Shown: positions 36,400 to 47,222, counted from the stretch's first letter. The stretch: 64,000 bases of DNA from Mycobacterium vicinigordonae (GCF_013466425.1 NZ_CP059165.1:5208001-5272000); one strand, 5' to 3'. Translations and numbers: made by a program. The notes: generated by a model from the letters alone, not told the origin.

Positions 36400-36413
36400 T
36401 AGAACACGTTCTA
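36400..36413. promoter_or_regulatory. KstR operator
   Basis: TAGAACACGTTCTA is a perfect 14-base palindrome matching the KstR consensus TnnAACnnGTTnnA. It ends 9 bases before the LLM oxidoreductase ATG at 36423, where a bound repressor would block transcription or early elongation. KstR governs the cholesterol/lipid catabolic regulon of mycobacteria and is relieved by steroid CoA thioesters. Confidence 0.85.
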
Positions 36414-36422
36414 AATTGGGGC

Positions 36423-37271
36423 ATGGACTACGGACTCGTTCTGTTCACCAGCGACCGCGGCATCTCTCCGGCGGCAGCTGCCAAGCTGGCCGACCACCAC
36501 GGCTTTCAGACGTTCTACGTGCCCGAACACACCCACATCCCGATCAAGCGGGAGGCAGCCCACCCCACCACGGGTGACGAGACGCTGCCCGACGACCGCT
36601 ATATGCGCACGCTGGATCCGTGGGTCAGCCTTGGCGCGGCTTCGGCGGTGACGTCACGGGTGCGACTTTCTACCGCGGTGGCATTGCCGGTCGAGCACGA
36701 CCCGATCACCCTGGCGAAAAGTATTGCCACGCTCGACCATCTGTCCGGCGGGCGGGTAAGCCTGGGCGTTGGGTTCGGCTGGAATACCGACGAGCTCGCC
36801 GATCACAACGTGCCGGCCGGCCGTCGTCGCACCATGCTGCGCGAGTATCTCGAGGCGATGCGGGCGCTATGGACTCAGGAAGAGGCCGAGTACGACGGCG
36901 AGTTCGTGAAGTTCGGGCCCAGCTGGGCGTGGCCCAAGCCGGTGCAGGCGCACATCCCGGTGTTGGTGGGGGCTGCGGGCAATGAGAAGAACTTCAAGTG
37001 GATCGCGCGTAGCGCCGACGGCTGGATCACCACCCCGCGCGACTTCGACATTGACGCGCCAGTGAAGTTGCTCCAAGACACCTGGGCCGCGGCCGGCCGT
37101 GACGGAGTCCCGCAAATCGTGGCGCTGGACTTCAAGCCCGATGCCGAGAAACTGGCACGCTGGGCCGACCTCGGCGTGACCGAGGTGCTGTTCGGCTTGC
37201 CGGATAGCGACGAAGACAAGGTCGCAGCGTATGTGGAGCGGCTGGCGGGCAAACTCGCCTCGTTCGCCTAG
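36423..37271 (+). CDS. LLM-class F420-dependent oxidoreductase, KstR-controlled
   Basis: A 282-residue luciferase-like (TIM-barrel) oxidoreductase, the length of M. tuberculosis Rv0953c. Landmarks are MDYGLVLFTSDRG, FYVPEHTHIP, the cofactor-site LSGGRVSLGVGFGWN (about 102-116) and VGAAGNEKNFKWIARSADGW. Such mycobacterial LLM proteins usually use F420, some FMN; cofactor choice is not visible. ATG 36423 gives the family length, whereas longer in-frame starts lie across the operator. The KstR site immediately upstream ties it to sterol or lipid catabolism. It converges on the thiolase-like gene. Confidence 0.9.
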   Translation: MDYGLVLFTSDRGISPAAAAKLADHHGFQTFYVPEHTHIPIKREAAHPTTGDETLPDDRYMRTLDPWVSLGAASAVTSRVRLSTAVALPVEHDPITLAKSIATLDHLSGGRVSLGVGFGWNTDELADHNVPAGRRRTMLREYLEAMRALWTQEEAEYDGEFVKFGPSWAWPKPVQAHIPVLVGAAGNEKNFKWIARSADGWITTPRDFDIDAPVKLLQDTWAAAGRDGVPQIVALDFKPDAEKLARWADLGVTEVLFGLPDSDEDKVAAYVERLAGKLASFA

Positions 37272-37340
37272 CGCTCCAGCCCCGACCAATCTGTTTCGCG
37301 CCGCCGTCACATGGGCGTTGCGTTGGGCGCAGGCGATTGC

Positions 37341-38864
37341 CTACAGCGTGCAGCGGTTGCCGTGCTCGAAGGACCGCACCTGCACCGGATGCCCAAGCGG
37401 GTCGCCGTCGATCAACAGTGCGAGCAACTTGTCGTCCTGGGTGGTGGCCAGGAACCGGCTGCCATCGGCGGTAAGCCGTCCGATGACGATCCCGGTCGAA
37501 CGACCGTTGTCTCGGCGCACCGTGTACGTCTCAATGACCCCGGAGCCGTCGGGGGTCTCGGTGACCGGCACGGTGGGTTGGCTGTCGATCTGAACCTGCA
37601 GCGCGGCGCTGCGGTCCGGCTGCCAGGGTCCCGGCGTGGTCGAGTAGACCCCGACCGAGTACTTGCTCTGAATGCCGCCGTTGGCACCGACGAGGCCGAA
37701 TTCCCCTGGGGCGCTTCGCATCCGCGTGACCGTTTCGGCGACACCGTGCATCGAATAGTTGTTTCCGGGGCCGCCGAAGAACGGCAGCCCACCGGTGAGG
37801 GACAGGCCACGAGGGTCGTCAGGGGCCACCCCAAGGCCGTCGCAGAAGTTGAACACCGGCACTGGGAAACAGCTGTAGAGGTCGAAGGTGGCCACGTCGT
37901 GGATACCGATTCCGGCCATGTCGAGGGCCTCGCGCGCGGCTAGCACCGCCGCCGGGTAGCCGCCCAAGTCCTCGCGCTGGAGAAAGGGTTGCGCCTCGAG
38001 GTCCCCGTGCCCGCGCAGGTACACCCACTTGACCTCGGGCACCCCGAGCCGGCGCGCCGCATCGACCGACATCAGCACCGCGGCCGCGCCCTGGTTGACC
38101 TGGTCGCGTGCGACCAGCAACCTCGGGTACGGCTCGGCGATCATCCGGTTGCTCTCGGTCACGGTGATCAGTTCGTCAACGGTCCGTTCGACCGGTGCCG
38201 CCGAAAATGGGTTGGCAGCAGCAACTTTGGTGAACGGCGCGAACAGCTCAGCCATCCTCCGCAGGTATTCGGCAGGCCCCAGCCCGGTTCTCGCCCGTCG
38301 CGCGTTCTCCATCAACGCGTACTGCGTCGGCGCATCCACCAAGCCATGGATAACGGTGTAGCGCGAGATCAGTTTCTCGATCCCCGGCCCGCGGTCTTCC
38401 AGGTCACCCTCGACCATTTCACTGAAGTCGGGCCTGTCGTCGCGCCCCGCGAAATGCCGCAGGGTCGACGTCGCGTCGGAGCCGAAGACCAGCGCGACCT
38501 CCGAGTCGCCCGCGACGATCGCCCCGGCCAGCTCGGTGATCAGATGCTGAGGGCCCTGACCGCCGACGATCTCGAGGATCGCCCGTCGCGGTTCGGCGCC
38601 GATACGCTTGGCCACCGACCGCGGATAGTTGTTGGAGCACCCGAGCGGGGCGTTGGCGACAGGCCCGGAAATCTCAAACTGCCGGGTGGCCGCAATGGTG
38701 TCGATCTCGGCAGCCACCGCGGTTCCCGCGCAGTCGTCGAGGGCGGCCTGGGCTGCCGCAGCGGCCAATTCGACGGGTGACATGGCCCGGTAGCCGGGGT
38801 CATCGATGCGTTCGGCTGCCTGCCCGACACCAACGATGACCGGCGTCCGAGAATCAAGATTCAT
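37341..38864 (-). CDS. thiolase-family protein lacking the usual nucleophilic cysteine
   Basis: A 507-residue thiolase-superfamily protein of the group annotated as acetyl-CoA acetyltransferase. The N-terminal half starts TPVIVGVGQAAERID. The place where canonical thiolases carry the acyl-accepting Cys reads IVGGQGPQHLI, so that Cys is absent. NNYSMHGVAETV and VGANGGIQSKYSVGVYS mark the late active-site regions, followed by an OB-like C-terminal extension. This resembles SCP2/lipid-transfer-associated thiolase-like proteins, which may be lyases or degenerate thiolases. ATG 38864 is chosen; an in-frame start at 38954 adds 30 unlikely residues. M. tuberculosis has no such gene between sucD and Rv0953c. 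Confidence 0.82.
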   Translation of the reverse strand: MNLDSRTPVIVGVGQAAERIDDPGYRAMSPVELAAAAAQAALDDCAGTAVAAEIDTIAATRQFEISGPVANAPLGCSNNYPRSVAKRIGAEPRRAILEIVGGQGPQHLITELAGAIVAGDSEVALVFGSDATSTLRHFAGRDDRPDFSEMVEGDLEDRGPGIEKLISRYTVIHGLVDAPTQYALMENARRARTGLGPAEYLRRMAELFAPFTKVAAANPFSAAPVERTVDELITVTESNRMIAEPYPRLLVARDQVNQGAAAVLMSVDAARRLGVPEVKWVYLRGHGDLEAQPFLQREDLGGYPAAVLAAREALDMAGIGIHDVATFDLYSCFPVPVFNFCDGLGVAPDDPRGLSLTGGLPFFGGPGNNYSMHGVAETVTRMRSAPGEFGLVGANGGIQSKYSVGVYSTTPGPWQPDRSAALQVQIDSQPTVPVTETPDGSGVIETYTVRRDNGRSTGIVIGRLTADGSRFLATTQDDKLLALLIDGDPLGHPVQVRSFEHGNRCTL

Positions 38865-39071
38865 AGTCTTACTATCGACGGCGCGGTCTTGCGAGACAAA
38901 CCCGCCGGTCGACGCTATCGGGCTGCCATCCGGAAATTCGTTGCCCAAGGCCATGGTGACCCAACCGCCCGGAACGCGCAGGTGACTACGCGATCCGGCT
39001 TGTCTGCACGCAGCGATGCTTCGGCGAACGGGATCGCCGGCATCAAGGGCTGACCAGCCCCCGAAAGCGGA

Positions 39072-39102
39072 AGAGCACGGCCCCCGCGGGGGACCGTGCT
39101 CT
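39072..39102 (-). terminator. terminator hairpin after sucCD
   Basis: Arms AGAGCACGG (39072-39080) and CCGTGCTCT (39094-39102) with a further CCCCC/GGGGG stem inside, giving a very stable hairpin just after the sucD stop (39121, leftward). No strong T-tract. It ends the sucC-sucD transcript. Confidence 0.75.
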
Positions 39103-39120
39103 GCTGCCTAACTGGACCGA

Positions 39121-40023
39121 TCAGAGGCTGTTGAGGATCTCTCGAGCCAGCGCCGCCGTCTCCGACGGAGTCTTTCCGACCCTCACCCCGGCCGCCTCTA
39201 AGGCTTCCTTCTTGGCGGCGGCGGTGCCCGACGAGCCGGACACGATCGCGCCCGCGTGTCCCATCGTCTTTCCTTCCGGTGCAGTGAATCCCGCGACGTA
39301 GCCGACGACGGGCTTGGTGACGTTGGCCTTGATGAAGTCGGCGGCCCGCTCCTCGGCGTCACCGCCGATCTCGCCAATCATCACGATGAGCTTGGTGTCG
39401 GGGTCCTTCTCGAAGGCCTCAATGGCATCGATATGGGTGGTGCCGATTACCGGGTCGCCGCCGATACCGATCGAGGTGGTGAACCCGAAATCGCGCAGCT
39501 CGTACATCATCTGGTAGGTCAGCGTGCCCGACTTGGAAACCAGCCCGACCGGACCGGGCCCGGTGATGTTGGCCGGGGTGATACCGACAAGCGACTGTCC
39601 GGGGCTGATGATGCCGGGGCAGTTCGGACCGATGATGCGGGTCTTGAGGCCCTTATTCACGTTGTAGGCCCACGCATAGGCGCTGTCCTGGACCGGGATC
39701 CCTTCGGTGATGACCACCAGCAGCGGGATCTCGGCGTCGATAGCCTCGATCATCGCGTCCTTAGCGAATTTCGGCGGCACAAAGATGATCGACACGTCGG
39801 CACCGGTCTTCTCGATGGCCTCGACGACGGTGCCGAACACCGGCAGTTCCACGTCGTTGTCGTCGGCGTCCTTGTGCTTGACCGTGGTGCCGGCCTTGCG
39901 GGCGTTGACACCGCCAACGATCTGGGTGCCCGCCTTGAGCATCCGCGCGGTGTGCGTGGTGGCCTCGCCGCCGGTGATGCCCTGGACGATGACCTTGTTG
40001 TCCTTGGTCAGGAAGATTGCCAT
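39121..40023 (-). CDS. sucD: succinyl-CoA synthetase alpha subunit
   Basis: A 300-residue alpha subunit of the TCA-cycle succinyl-CoA ligase. The CoA-binding Rossmann domain starts [17 protein letters not shown]. The phospho-histidine lies in [15 protein letters not shown] (about 258-272). ATG 40023 follows AAGGAGA nine bases upstream and 18 bases after sucC. Matches M. tuberculosis Rv0952. Confidence 0.97.
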   Translation of the reverse strand: MAIFLTKDNKVIVQGITGGEATTHTARMLKAGTQIVGGVNARKAGTTVKHKDADDNDVELPVFGTVVEAIEKTGADVSIIFVPPKFAKDAMIEAIDAEIPLLVVITEGIPVQDSAYAWAYNVNKGLKTRIIGPNCPGIISPGQSLVGITPANITGPGPVGLVSKSGTLTYQMMYELRDFGFTTSIGIGGDPVIGTTHIDAIEAFEKDPDTKLIVMIGEIGGDAEERAADFIKANVTKPVVGYVAGFTAPEGKTMGHAGAIVSGSSGTAAAKKEALEAAGVRVGKTPSETAALAREILNSL

Positions 40024-40041
40024 TTGGGTCAGGTCTCCTTG

Positions 40042-41205
<1,164 letters not shown>

Positions 41206-41483
41206 CAGCGTCACTGCCTTCGCTCGGCTTGCTTACTAGGCCCAATTGGTGGCGGTGCCAGCAATCGGCAACTCGCACGGAGGCACTGTATCCACACCCG
41301 AAAAGAGGTCCGTCGCCGCATCCCATGGCTGTGGCATACGTCACGTATGATTTGGGCCTTTCAAACGTGATCCAAGTCACAGTTTCGCTTGGTTTTGGCA
41401 CCGAGGTTGCCAGTGCCATACCTTTGCGGATACCTTCTCAGAGGTCCAGATAACGTTATGGTCACGATACAAGGACATTCAGG

Positions 41484-42551
41484 TTGTCCCAGCACCGTAT
41501 TGCTCGCACTGCCGCCGCTGGCTCGGCTCTCGGATCCCGGGATCGCTGGCCGCACTATCACCGCAACGAAGTCACCGAGATCATCCCGTTAGATGGGTTT
41601 GATGAACTCGACGACATGGAACTCGCCGATCTCGACGAGCTGGACTTCGGTGATCCCGAGTTCGACACCTCGACTCCGTTGCTGCAGGCTCCCGAACTCG
41701 ACGACCTGGACGCCACCGACAATCTGAGCCCACTGTGGCTGGCAGCCCCCGTCACCGAGGTCCTGCCGCAGGTCAGCACCGATGAGCCGCGGACCACGCG
41801 CTCAGTTCACGCGCACACCACGAACGTGACGCAGCTGCCGCGCCGTGGCGGAAGCCACCGCAAGCAACCCACCAGCGCCGCTAAGGGTCGCCTGCTGATC
41901 GGGGCGATGGCGGCGGGCGCGGCCGCCGCGGCGACACACTCCGCGCTCAACCAGTCCGACGCCCCGAAGATTGAGACGGTGCTGACCGCCAACGCCTCGA
42001 CCTTGTCCGGCGGGTCCGGGACCAACGGACCCCGTGGCGTCCAGGTGGTGGCCGCGCAGCCGGGCAATGTTGCGGTCCACAACGAAGAGTTCGCCCGCGG
42101 TGTGGCGTTCGCGCAGGAACGCGCGCAGCGCGAAGCACGGCTGCAGCAACCGCTGTACGTCATGCCGACCAAGGGCATCTACACATCGAACTTCGGTTAC
42201 CGGTGGGGTGTGCTGCACGCCGGTATCGACCTCGCCAATTCGATCGGAACCCCGATCTATGCGGTGTCCGACGGCGTGGTCATTGATGCGGGGCCGACCG
42301 CCGGCTACGGCATGTGGGTGAAGCTTCTGCACGCCGACGGCACCGTCACCCTCTACGGCCACGTGAACACCACGCTGGTCAGCGTCGGAGAGCGGGTGAT
42401 GGCCGGCGACCAGATCGCGACGATGGGCAACCGAGGGTTCTCCACCGGACCGCACTTGCACTTCGAGGTACTGCTGGGCGGCTCCGAACGAATCGACCCG
42501 GTGCCGTGGCTGGAAAAACGAGGACTGTCCGTCGGCAACTACGCCGGCTGA
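41484..42551 (+). CDS. M23-family (LytM-like) metallopeptidase
   Basis: A 355-residue envelope peptidase like M. tuberculosis Rv0950c. The N-terminal cytoplasmic part is strongly acidic (about 28-75, many Asp/Glu/Leu). A membrane segment lies near 134-152. The C-terminal LytM domain (about 228-345) has the zinc ligands HAGID (His and Asp) and GPHLHFEV (HxH). All ligands are present, so it is probably an active peptidoglycan endopeptidase rather than a degenerate activator. The start is TTG 41484 with AAGGA 10 bases upstream; a shorter start cannot be excluded. It is divergent from sucC across 278 bases. Confidence 0.88.
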   Translation: MSQHRIARTAAAGSALGSRDRWPHYHRNEVTEIIPLDGFDELDDMELADLDELDFGDPEFDTSTPLLQAPELDDLDATDNLSPLWLAAPVTEVLPQVSTDEPRTTRSVHAHTTNVTQLPRRGGSHRKQPTSAAKGRLLIGAMAAGAAAAATHSALNQSDAPKIETVLTANASTLSGGSGTNGPRGVQVVAAQPGNVAVHNEEFARGVAFAQERAQREARLQQPLYVMPTKGIYTSNFGYRWGVLHAGIDLANSIGTPIYAVSDGVVIDAGPTAGYGMWVKLLHADGTVTLYGHVNTTLVSVGERVMAGDQIATMGNRGFSTGPHLHFEVLLGGSERIDPVPWLEKRGLSVGNYAG

Positions 42552-42554
42552 CCT

Positions 42555-43124
42555 GTGACCACACCGAACGACCCGGCCAAACCCACATCACCGGAATCGT
42601 CCGAGTCTTCCGAAGAACCGCGGACTCGAATTATCCGGCGCGCGCCGACCGCGCCACTGCCACCAATTGAGGCCCCGCCGACCACCCAGATTCCGCGCAG
42701 CTCAACGCCTTTGGATGCGCGCGCAGGCGTGCCGCCGCTTCCCGGCCTGTTACCACCCGAGCCCCGGGCGCGCACGGCGGTGGCGGCCAGTGCGGTCAGC
42801 ATTGTCAGCGGTTGGGCCACCTCGGTGGTGGCCACCGATCTGATCGCGGGCTGGTGGCGCACCGACCGACTTTTCTGCGTGGCGGTCGGATTCCTGGCCA
42901 TGGTCTTCGCGATTACCACCGTCTCCGGGGTGATCACGCTGCTGCTGCACCGCCCGGTCGGGCGTCACCTGATCATCGCTGGGGCGGTCGTCGCGCTACT
43001 GACGTATCTCGGTGTGTTCATTGCCGGCGCGCGGGTGGCGTGGGTGGTGCACGCCCTACCGTTGTTGCCGATCGCGAGCGCGGTGCTGGCATCGCTGCCA
43101 GAAACCAAACGCTGGACCGACTAA
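42555..43124 (+). CDS. small multi-pass membrane protein
   Basis: A 189-residue protein with a Pro/Ser/Glu-rich disordered N-terminus (1-72) and three or four hydrophobic segments (about 75-95, 107-128, 138-157, 160-180). The GTG start at 42555 lies three bases after the M23 peptidase stop, so the two are co-transcribed and the protein may work with the peptidase. No known domain is recognised. It converges on uvrD1 with a 4-base gap. Confidence 0.72.
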   Translation: MTTPNDPAKPTSPESSESSEEPRTRIIRRAPTAPLPPIEAPPTTQIPRSSTPLDARAGVPPLPGLLPPEPRARTAVAASAVSIVSGWATSVVATDLIAGWWRTDRLFCVAVGFLAMVFAITTVSGVITLLLHRPVGRHLIIAGAVVALLTYLGVFIAGARVAWVVHALPLLPIASAVLASLPETKRWTD

Positions 43125-43128
43125 ATCC

Positions 43129-45456
43129 TCAGAGCTTGCTTATCGGGGCGTGGTTGTGCATCAGCTTCACCCGGCCCGCGCTGCCGAAGTCGATCAGCGA
43201 CATCGCCGATTCGCCCATGCCCGAGACTTCCTCGACCCGCCCCAGCCCGTACTTGTCGTGCGTCACCCGGTCCCCGGGCTCCAACACGATCAGTGGACGC
43301 TTGCTCGCACCGGAACGGGCCGGCGCGGTGCGCGGAGCGCCGAACCGGCCCGCGCCACTCACCGGCGCGCTGAACGAAGGCTTGGGCGCGACGCGCCGCC
43401 AGTCGATGAGCTGCTGTGGAATCTCACGCAGGAACCGCGATTCCGGATTCAGCATCGGCTGTCCCCACGATGACCGAACAATGGCCCTGCTCACGTACAG
43501 CCGTTGGCGGGCCCTGGTGATACCGACGTAGGCGAGCCGACGTTCCTCGGAGAGTTCGGTCGGGTCGTCCAGCGCCCGCATGTGCGGGAACATGCCGTCC
43601 TCCCAACCGGTCACGAACACCACCGGGAACTCCAATCCCTTGGCGGTGTGCAGGGTCATCAGGGTGACCAGTCCGGCCGCGTGCTCGGGAATCTCGTCGG
43701 TGTCGGCAACCAGCGACACGCGCTCTAGGAACGCCGCCAGCACCCCGGTATCGGGGATGTCTTCGGTTTCAGCGTCTTCCAGGGCGGTGGAGTTCGCCCG
43801 GTCGATGCTGAATTCGTGTGCGACGCTGACGAGTTCGTTGAGATTGTCCAGCCGGGCCAGCTCCTGCGGGTCGGTCGAGGACTCCAGCTCACGGCGGTAC
43901 CCGGTGTGTTCCAGCACCGCTTCGACCAGTTCGCCGAGGTCGTCATCGAGATGCCCGCGCAATTCGTCGAGCAGTTCGACGAACCCGGCGATTGCCTTCT
44001 CGGCGCGGGTGTTGAGCATCGGAACCTTGCCCGCGGCCGCGGCCTGCAGGGCGTCGGCGAAGCTGGCGCCAGAGTTCTCCGCGTATACCGCTACGCACGC
44101 TTCGGCGCGGTCGCCGATGCCACGGCGCGGGGTGTTGAGGATGCGCCGCATGCTGACCGCGTCGCCGGGATTGTCCAGCACCCGCAGGTAGGCGACAATG
44201 TCGCGGATCTCCTTGCGCTCGTAAAAGCGCACTCCCCCAACGACTTTGTAGGGAATCCCGGCGCGGATGAACACCTCTTCCAGGGACCGCGACGAGTTGT
44301 TGGTGCGGTAGAAGACCGCGACGTCGTTGTAGGTGATCTCGCCGCGGTCGGCCAAGGCGTCGATCTCGTCGGCGACGAAGCGGGCCTCGTCGTGCTCGTT
44401 GTCGGCGACGTAGCCCACGATCAGTTCGCCCTCGCCGGCGTCGGTCCATAGCCGCTTCTCGCGGCGCCCGGTATTGCGGGCGATCACCGAGTTCGCCGCC
44501 GACAGGATGTTCTGCGTCGAGCGGTAATTCTGTTCCAGCAGAATCGTTGTCGCGTCCGGGTAGTCGCGCTCGAAGTCCTCGATGTTGCGGATGGTCGCGC
44601 CCCGGAAAGCGTAGATGGACTGGTCGGCGTCACCGACCACGCACAGCTCGGCCGGCGGGACTTGATCAGCTGAGGAGTCTGAGTTCTCGTCACTACCCCG
44701 CCCGACCAGCTCGCGCACCAAGACGTACTGCGCGTGGTTGGTGTCCTGGTACTCGTCGACCAGCACGTGCCGAAACCGCCGCCGGTAGTACTGCGCGATG
44801 TCGGGAAAGGTCTGCAGTACCGCGACGGTCTCGCCGATCAGGTCGTCGAAGTCCAGTGCGTTGGCCGCGCGCAGCCGCCGCTGGTACTCGCCGAAAACAG
44901 AGGCGACGGTGCGGGTCAACTCGTCGGACTCGTCGGTGAGGTTGGCCACCGCCTGGTGCGGGTCGATCAGTTCGTTCTTCAAGTTCGAGATGGCATTGGC
45001 CAACAGCCGCGGCGAGAACCGCTTGATGTCTAGGCCCATGTCGCGCCCGATCATCTGGAGCAGGCGGCGCGAGTCGTCGGCGTCGTAGATGGAGAAATTG
45101 GAATTGAGTCCCGCGATCAGCGAGGCCTGGTTGCGCAGGATCCGCACGCAGGACGAGTGGAACGTCGACACCCACATGTAGCGGGCGCGCGGACCGACCA
45201 GGTTGACCACGCGTTCGCGCATCTCGGCGGCGGCCTTGTTGGTGAACGTGATCGCCAGGATCTGCCCAACGCTCACGCCCCGCTCGGCGATCAGGTAGGC
45301 GATCCGGCGGGTCAGCACCGCGGTCTTGCCCGAACCGGCGCCCGCGACGATCAGCAGCGGCGAACCCTGGTGGACCACCGCCTGCCGCTGTTGCGGGTTC
45401 AGACCCTCCAGCAACTGGTCGGCTTCGGATTTTGCGTCAGCAGCGTGCACACTCAT
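43129..45456 (-). CDS. uvrD1: ATP-dependent DNA helicase UvrD1/PcrA
   Basis: A 775-residue SF1A helicase for nucleotide excision repair and double-strand break repair. Walker A is GAGSGKT (39-45); DEYQDTN (motif II), QNYRSTQNI (motif IV region) and VTLMTLHTAKGLEFPVVF (motif V) follow. The C-terminal tail (about 715-775) is a Tudor-like RNA polymerase/Ku-binding region. Cys454 in the 2B domain (AEACVAVYAEN) probably matches the M. tuberculosis cysteine reported to drive redox-dependent dimerisation and activation. The gene is leftward; 449 bases separate it from the rightward chorismate mutase. I saw no LexA-type box upstream. Confidence 0.96.
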   Translation of the reverse strand: MSVHAADAKSEADQLLEGLNPQQRQAVVHQGSPLLIVAGAGSGKTAVLTRRIAYLIAERGVSVGQILAITFTNKAAAEMRERVVNLVGPRARYMWVSTFHSSCVRILRNQASLIAGLNSNFSIYDADDSRRLLQMIGRDMGLDIKRFSPRLLANAISNLKNELIDPHQAVANLTDESDELTRTVASVFGEYQRRLRAANALDFDDLIGETVAVLQTFPDIAQYYRRRFRHVLVDEYQDTNHAQYVLVRELVGRGSDENSDSSADQVPPAELCVVGDADQSIYAFRGATIRNIEDFERDYPDATTILLEQNYRSTQNILSAANSVIARNTGRREKRLWTDAGEGELIVGYVADNEHDEARFVADEIDALADRGEITYNDVAVFYRTNNSSRSLEEVFIRAGIPYKVVGGVRFYERKEIRDIVAYLRVLDNPGDAVSMRRILNTPRRGIGDRAEACVAVYAENSGASFADALQAAAAGKVPMLNTRAEKAIAGFVELLDELRGHLDDDLGELVEAVLEHTGYRRELESSTDPQELARLDNLNELVSVAHEFSIDRANSTALEDAETEDIPDTGVLAAFLERVSLVADTDEIPEHAAGLVTLMTLHTAKGLEFPVVFVTGWEDGMFPHMRALDDPTELSEERRLAYVGITRARQRLYVSRAIVRSSWGQPMLNPESRFLREIPQQLIDWRRVAPKPSFSAPVSGAGRFGAPRTAPARSGASKRPLIVLEPGDRVTHDKYGLGRVEEVSGMGESAMSLIDFGSAGRVKLMHNHAPISKL

Positions 45457-45606
45457 GTCGGTCCAAACTTACCGCCGTCCGCCGACACCCGACCGTGCAG
45501 CGTCCAAAGCGCATTCGCAGCCGCGGTCCTAGAGCTAGGTACTCGCTTACGCGGCCGACAGCGCACCGGTCCATCCGAGAGTCACGCTCACGAATTCAAG
45601 ATGAAT

Positions 45607-45643
45607 ACTCTTTATCCGCAGCCGAATTAAAGAGTGCTGCGGA
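45607..45643. promoter_or_regulatory. two interleaved perfect inverted repeats
   Basis: Order A-B-n5-A'-B': ACTCTTTA (45607-45614), TCCGCAGC (45615-45622), five bases, TAAAGAGT (45628-45635), GCTGCGGA (45636-45643). A pairs perfectly with A' and B with B'. In RNA the two 8-bp hairpins, each with a 13-base loop, exclude each other because the linkers are zero-length. In DNA they form two overlapping 29-base operators shifted by 8 bases. It lies between divergent uvrD1 and the chorismate mutase leader, in an otherwise gene-free 449-base stretch. Confidence 0.6.
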
Positions 45644-45730
45644 ATGTCCGACAGACGCGGCGGACGATTAGCGGTGCGAATTTGCCGCATTTTTTTGCGC
45701 GTGCACACCGGTTGGTGGCACACTCGTTTG

Positions 45731-45790
45731 GTGCTCAACAAGCAGCCTCGATTTTTCTACGGGTACCGGCCAGCGGTGCCCGTGGTCTAG
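45731..45790 (+). CDS. aromatic-rich leader peptide of chorismate mutase attenuator
   Basis: GTG-initiated 19-residue open frame (VLNKQPRFFYGYRPAVPVV) ending in TAG at 45788-45790. Codons 8-12 are Phe-Phe-Tyr-Gly-Tyr, four of five aromatic. An in-frame TTG at 45728 is nine bases from GGTGG (45714-45718). Chorismate mutase, 115 bases downstream, makes prephenate, the precursor of Phe and Tyr, so these are the codons a leader peptide should test. The tail overlaps pairing segments 1 and 2 of the attenuator. Expression is inferred. Confidence 0.7.
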   Translation: MLNKQPRFFYGYRPAVPVV

Positions 45791-45842
45791 CTGCTATCGC
45801 AGAGCCCCGCGGTCCGCTTCCGGATTTCGGGGCTCGTCTTTT
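45761..45842 (+). promoter_or_regulatory. transcription attenuator (four-segment) upstream of chorismate mutase
   Basis: Segment 1 GGGTACC (45761-45767) pairs with segment 2 GGTGCCC (45775-45781), one G-U. Segment 2, via CCGTGG (45780-45785), can instead pair with segment 3 CCGCGG (45807-45812), enclosing a small CTGC/GCAG hairpin (45791-45802); this is the antiterminator. Segment 3, GAGCCCCG (45802-45809), pairs with segment 4 CGGGGCTC (45828-45835), containing a TCCG/CGGA inner stem, followed by GTCTTTT (45836-45842): a true intrinsic terminator. A ribosome stalled at the Phe/Tyr codons (45752-45766) would mask segment 1 and favour read-through, as in pheA and trp leaders. Confidence 0.75.
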
Positions 45843-45905
45843 GTGTGAGGCCCAACCCGGATGAGACCAGACCCCCCACCTCACGAAAACACGGAGATAG
45901 CAGAC

Positions 45906-46175
45906 ATGAACACCGAGGCACTCGATACCCAACAGCTCAGTATCGACGAGTTGCGCGCCGAGATCGACCGCCTAGACGCCGAGATCCTGGCCGCGGTCAA
46001 GCGGCGTGCCGAAGTGTCCCAGGCAATCGGCCGGGCGCGGATGGCCTCCGGCGGTACCCGACTCGTGCACAACCGCGAAATGAAGGTGATCGAGCGTTAC
46101 AGCGCGCTTGGCCCCGAGGGTAAAGATCTCGCCATGCTGCTCTTGCGTCTAGGGCGGGGTCGGCTCGGCCACTAA
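45906..46175 (+). CDS. chorismate mutase, AroQ-delta type
   Basis: An 89-residue AroQ-fold chorismate mutase (chorismate to prephenate), like M. tuberculosis Rv0948c (90 residues in the catalytic form). Conserved are the ELRAEIDRLDAEILAAVKRRAEVSQAIGRAR helices (catalytic arginines and lysine), MASGGTRLVHNREMKV and the C-terminal RLGRGRLGH. In M. tuberculosis this low-activity enzyme is boosted by complexing with DAHP synthase through that C-terminus, which is kept here. ATG 45906 has GGAGAT ten bases upstream; an in-frame ATG at 45861 would add 15 residues. Expression is probably controlled by the attenuator just upstream. Confidence 0.93.
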   Translation: MNTEALDTQQLSIDELRAEIDRLDAEILAAVKRRAEVSQAIGRARMASGGTRLVHNREMKVIERYSALGPEGKDLAMLLLRLGRGRLGH

Positions 46176-46238
46176 GAGTCGGCCTCTAATCGGTTTCGAC
46201 CGCATTACATTCGGCTAATTCCGGCTTTGCCAGGGTAA

Positions 46239-47222
<984 letters not shown>

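Noticed and set aside
45457..45606. LexA/SOS box upstream of uvrD1
   Set aside because: No TCGAAC-N4-GTTCGA-like sequence is present.
45601..45630. Nine-codon frame MNTLYPQPN as a possible leader peptide
   Set aside because: It has no ribosome site, only one aromatic codon, and overlaps the interleaved repeats; the peptide at 45731 fits far better.
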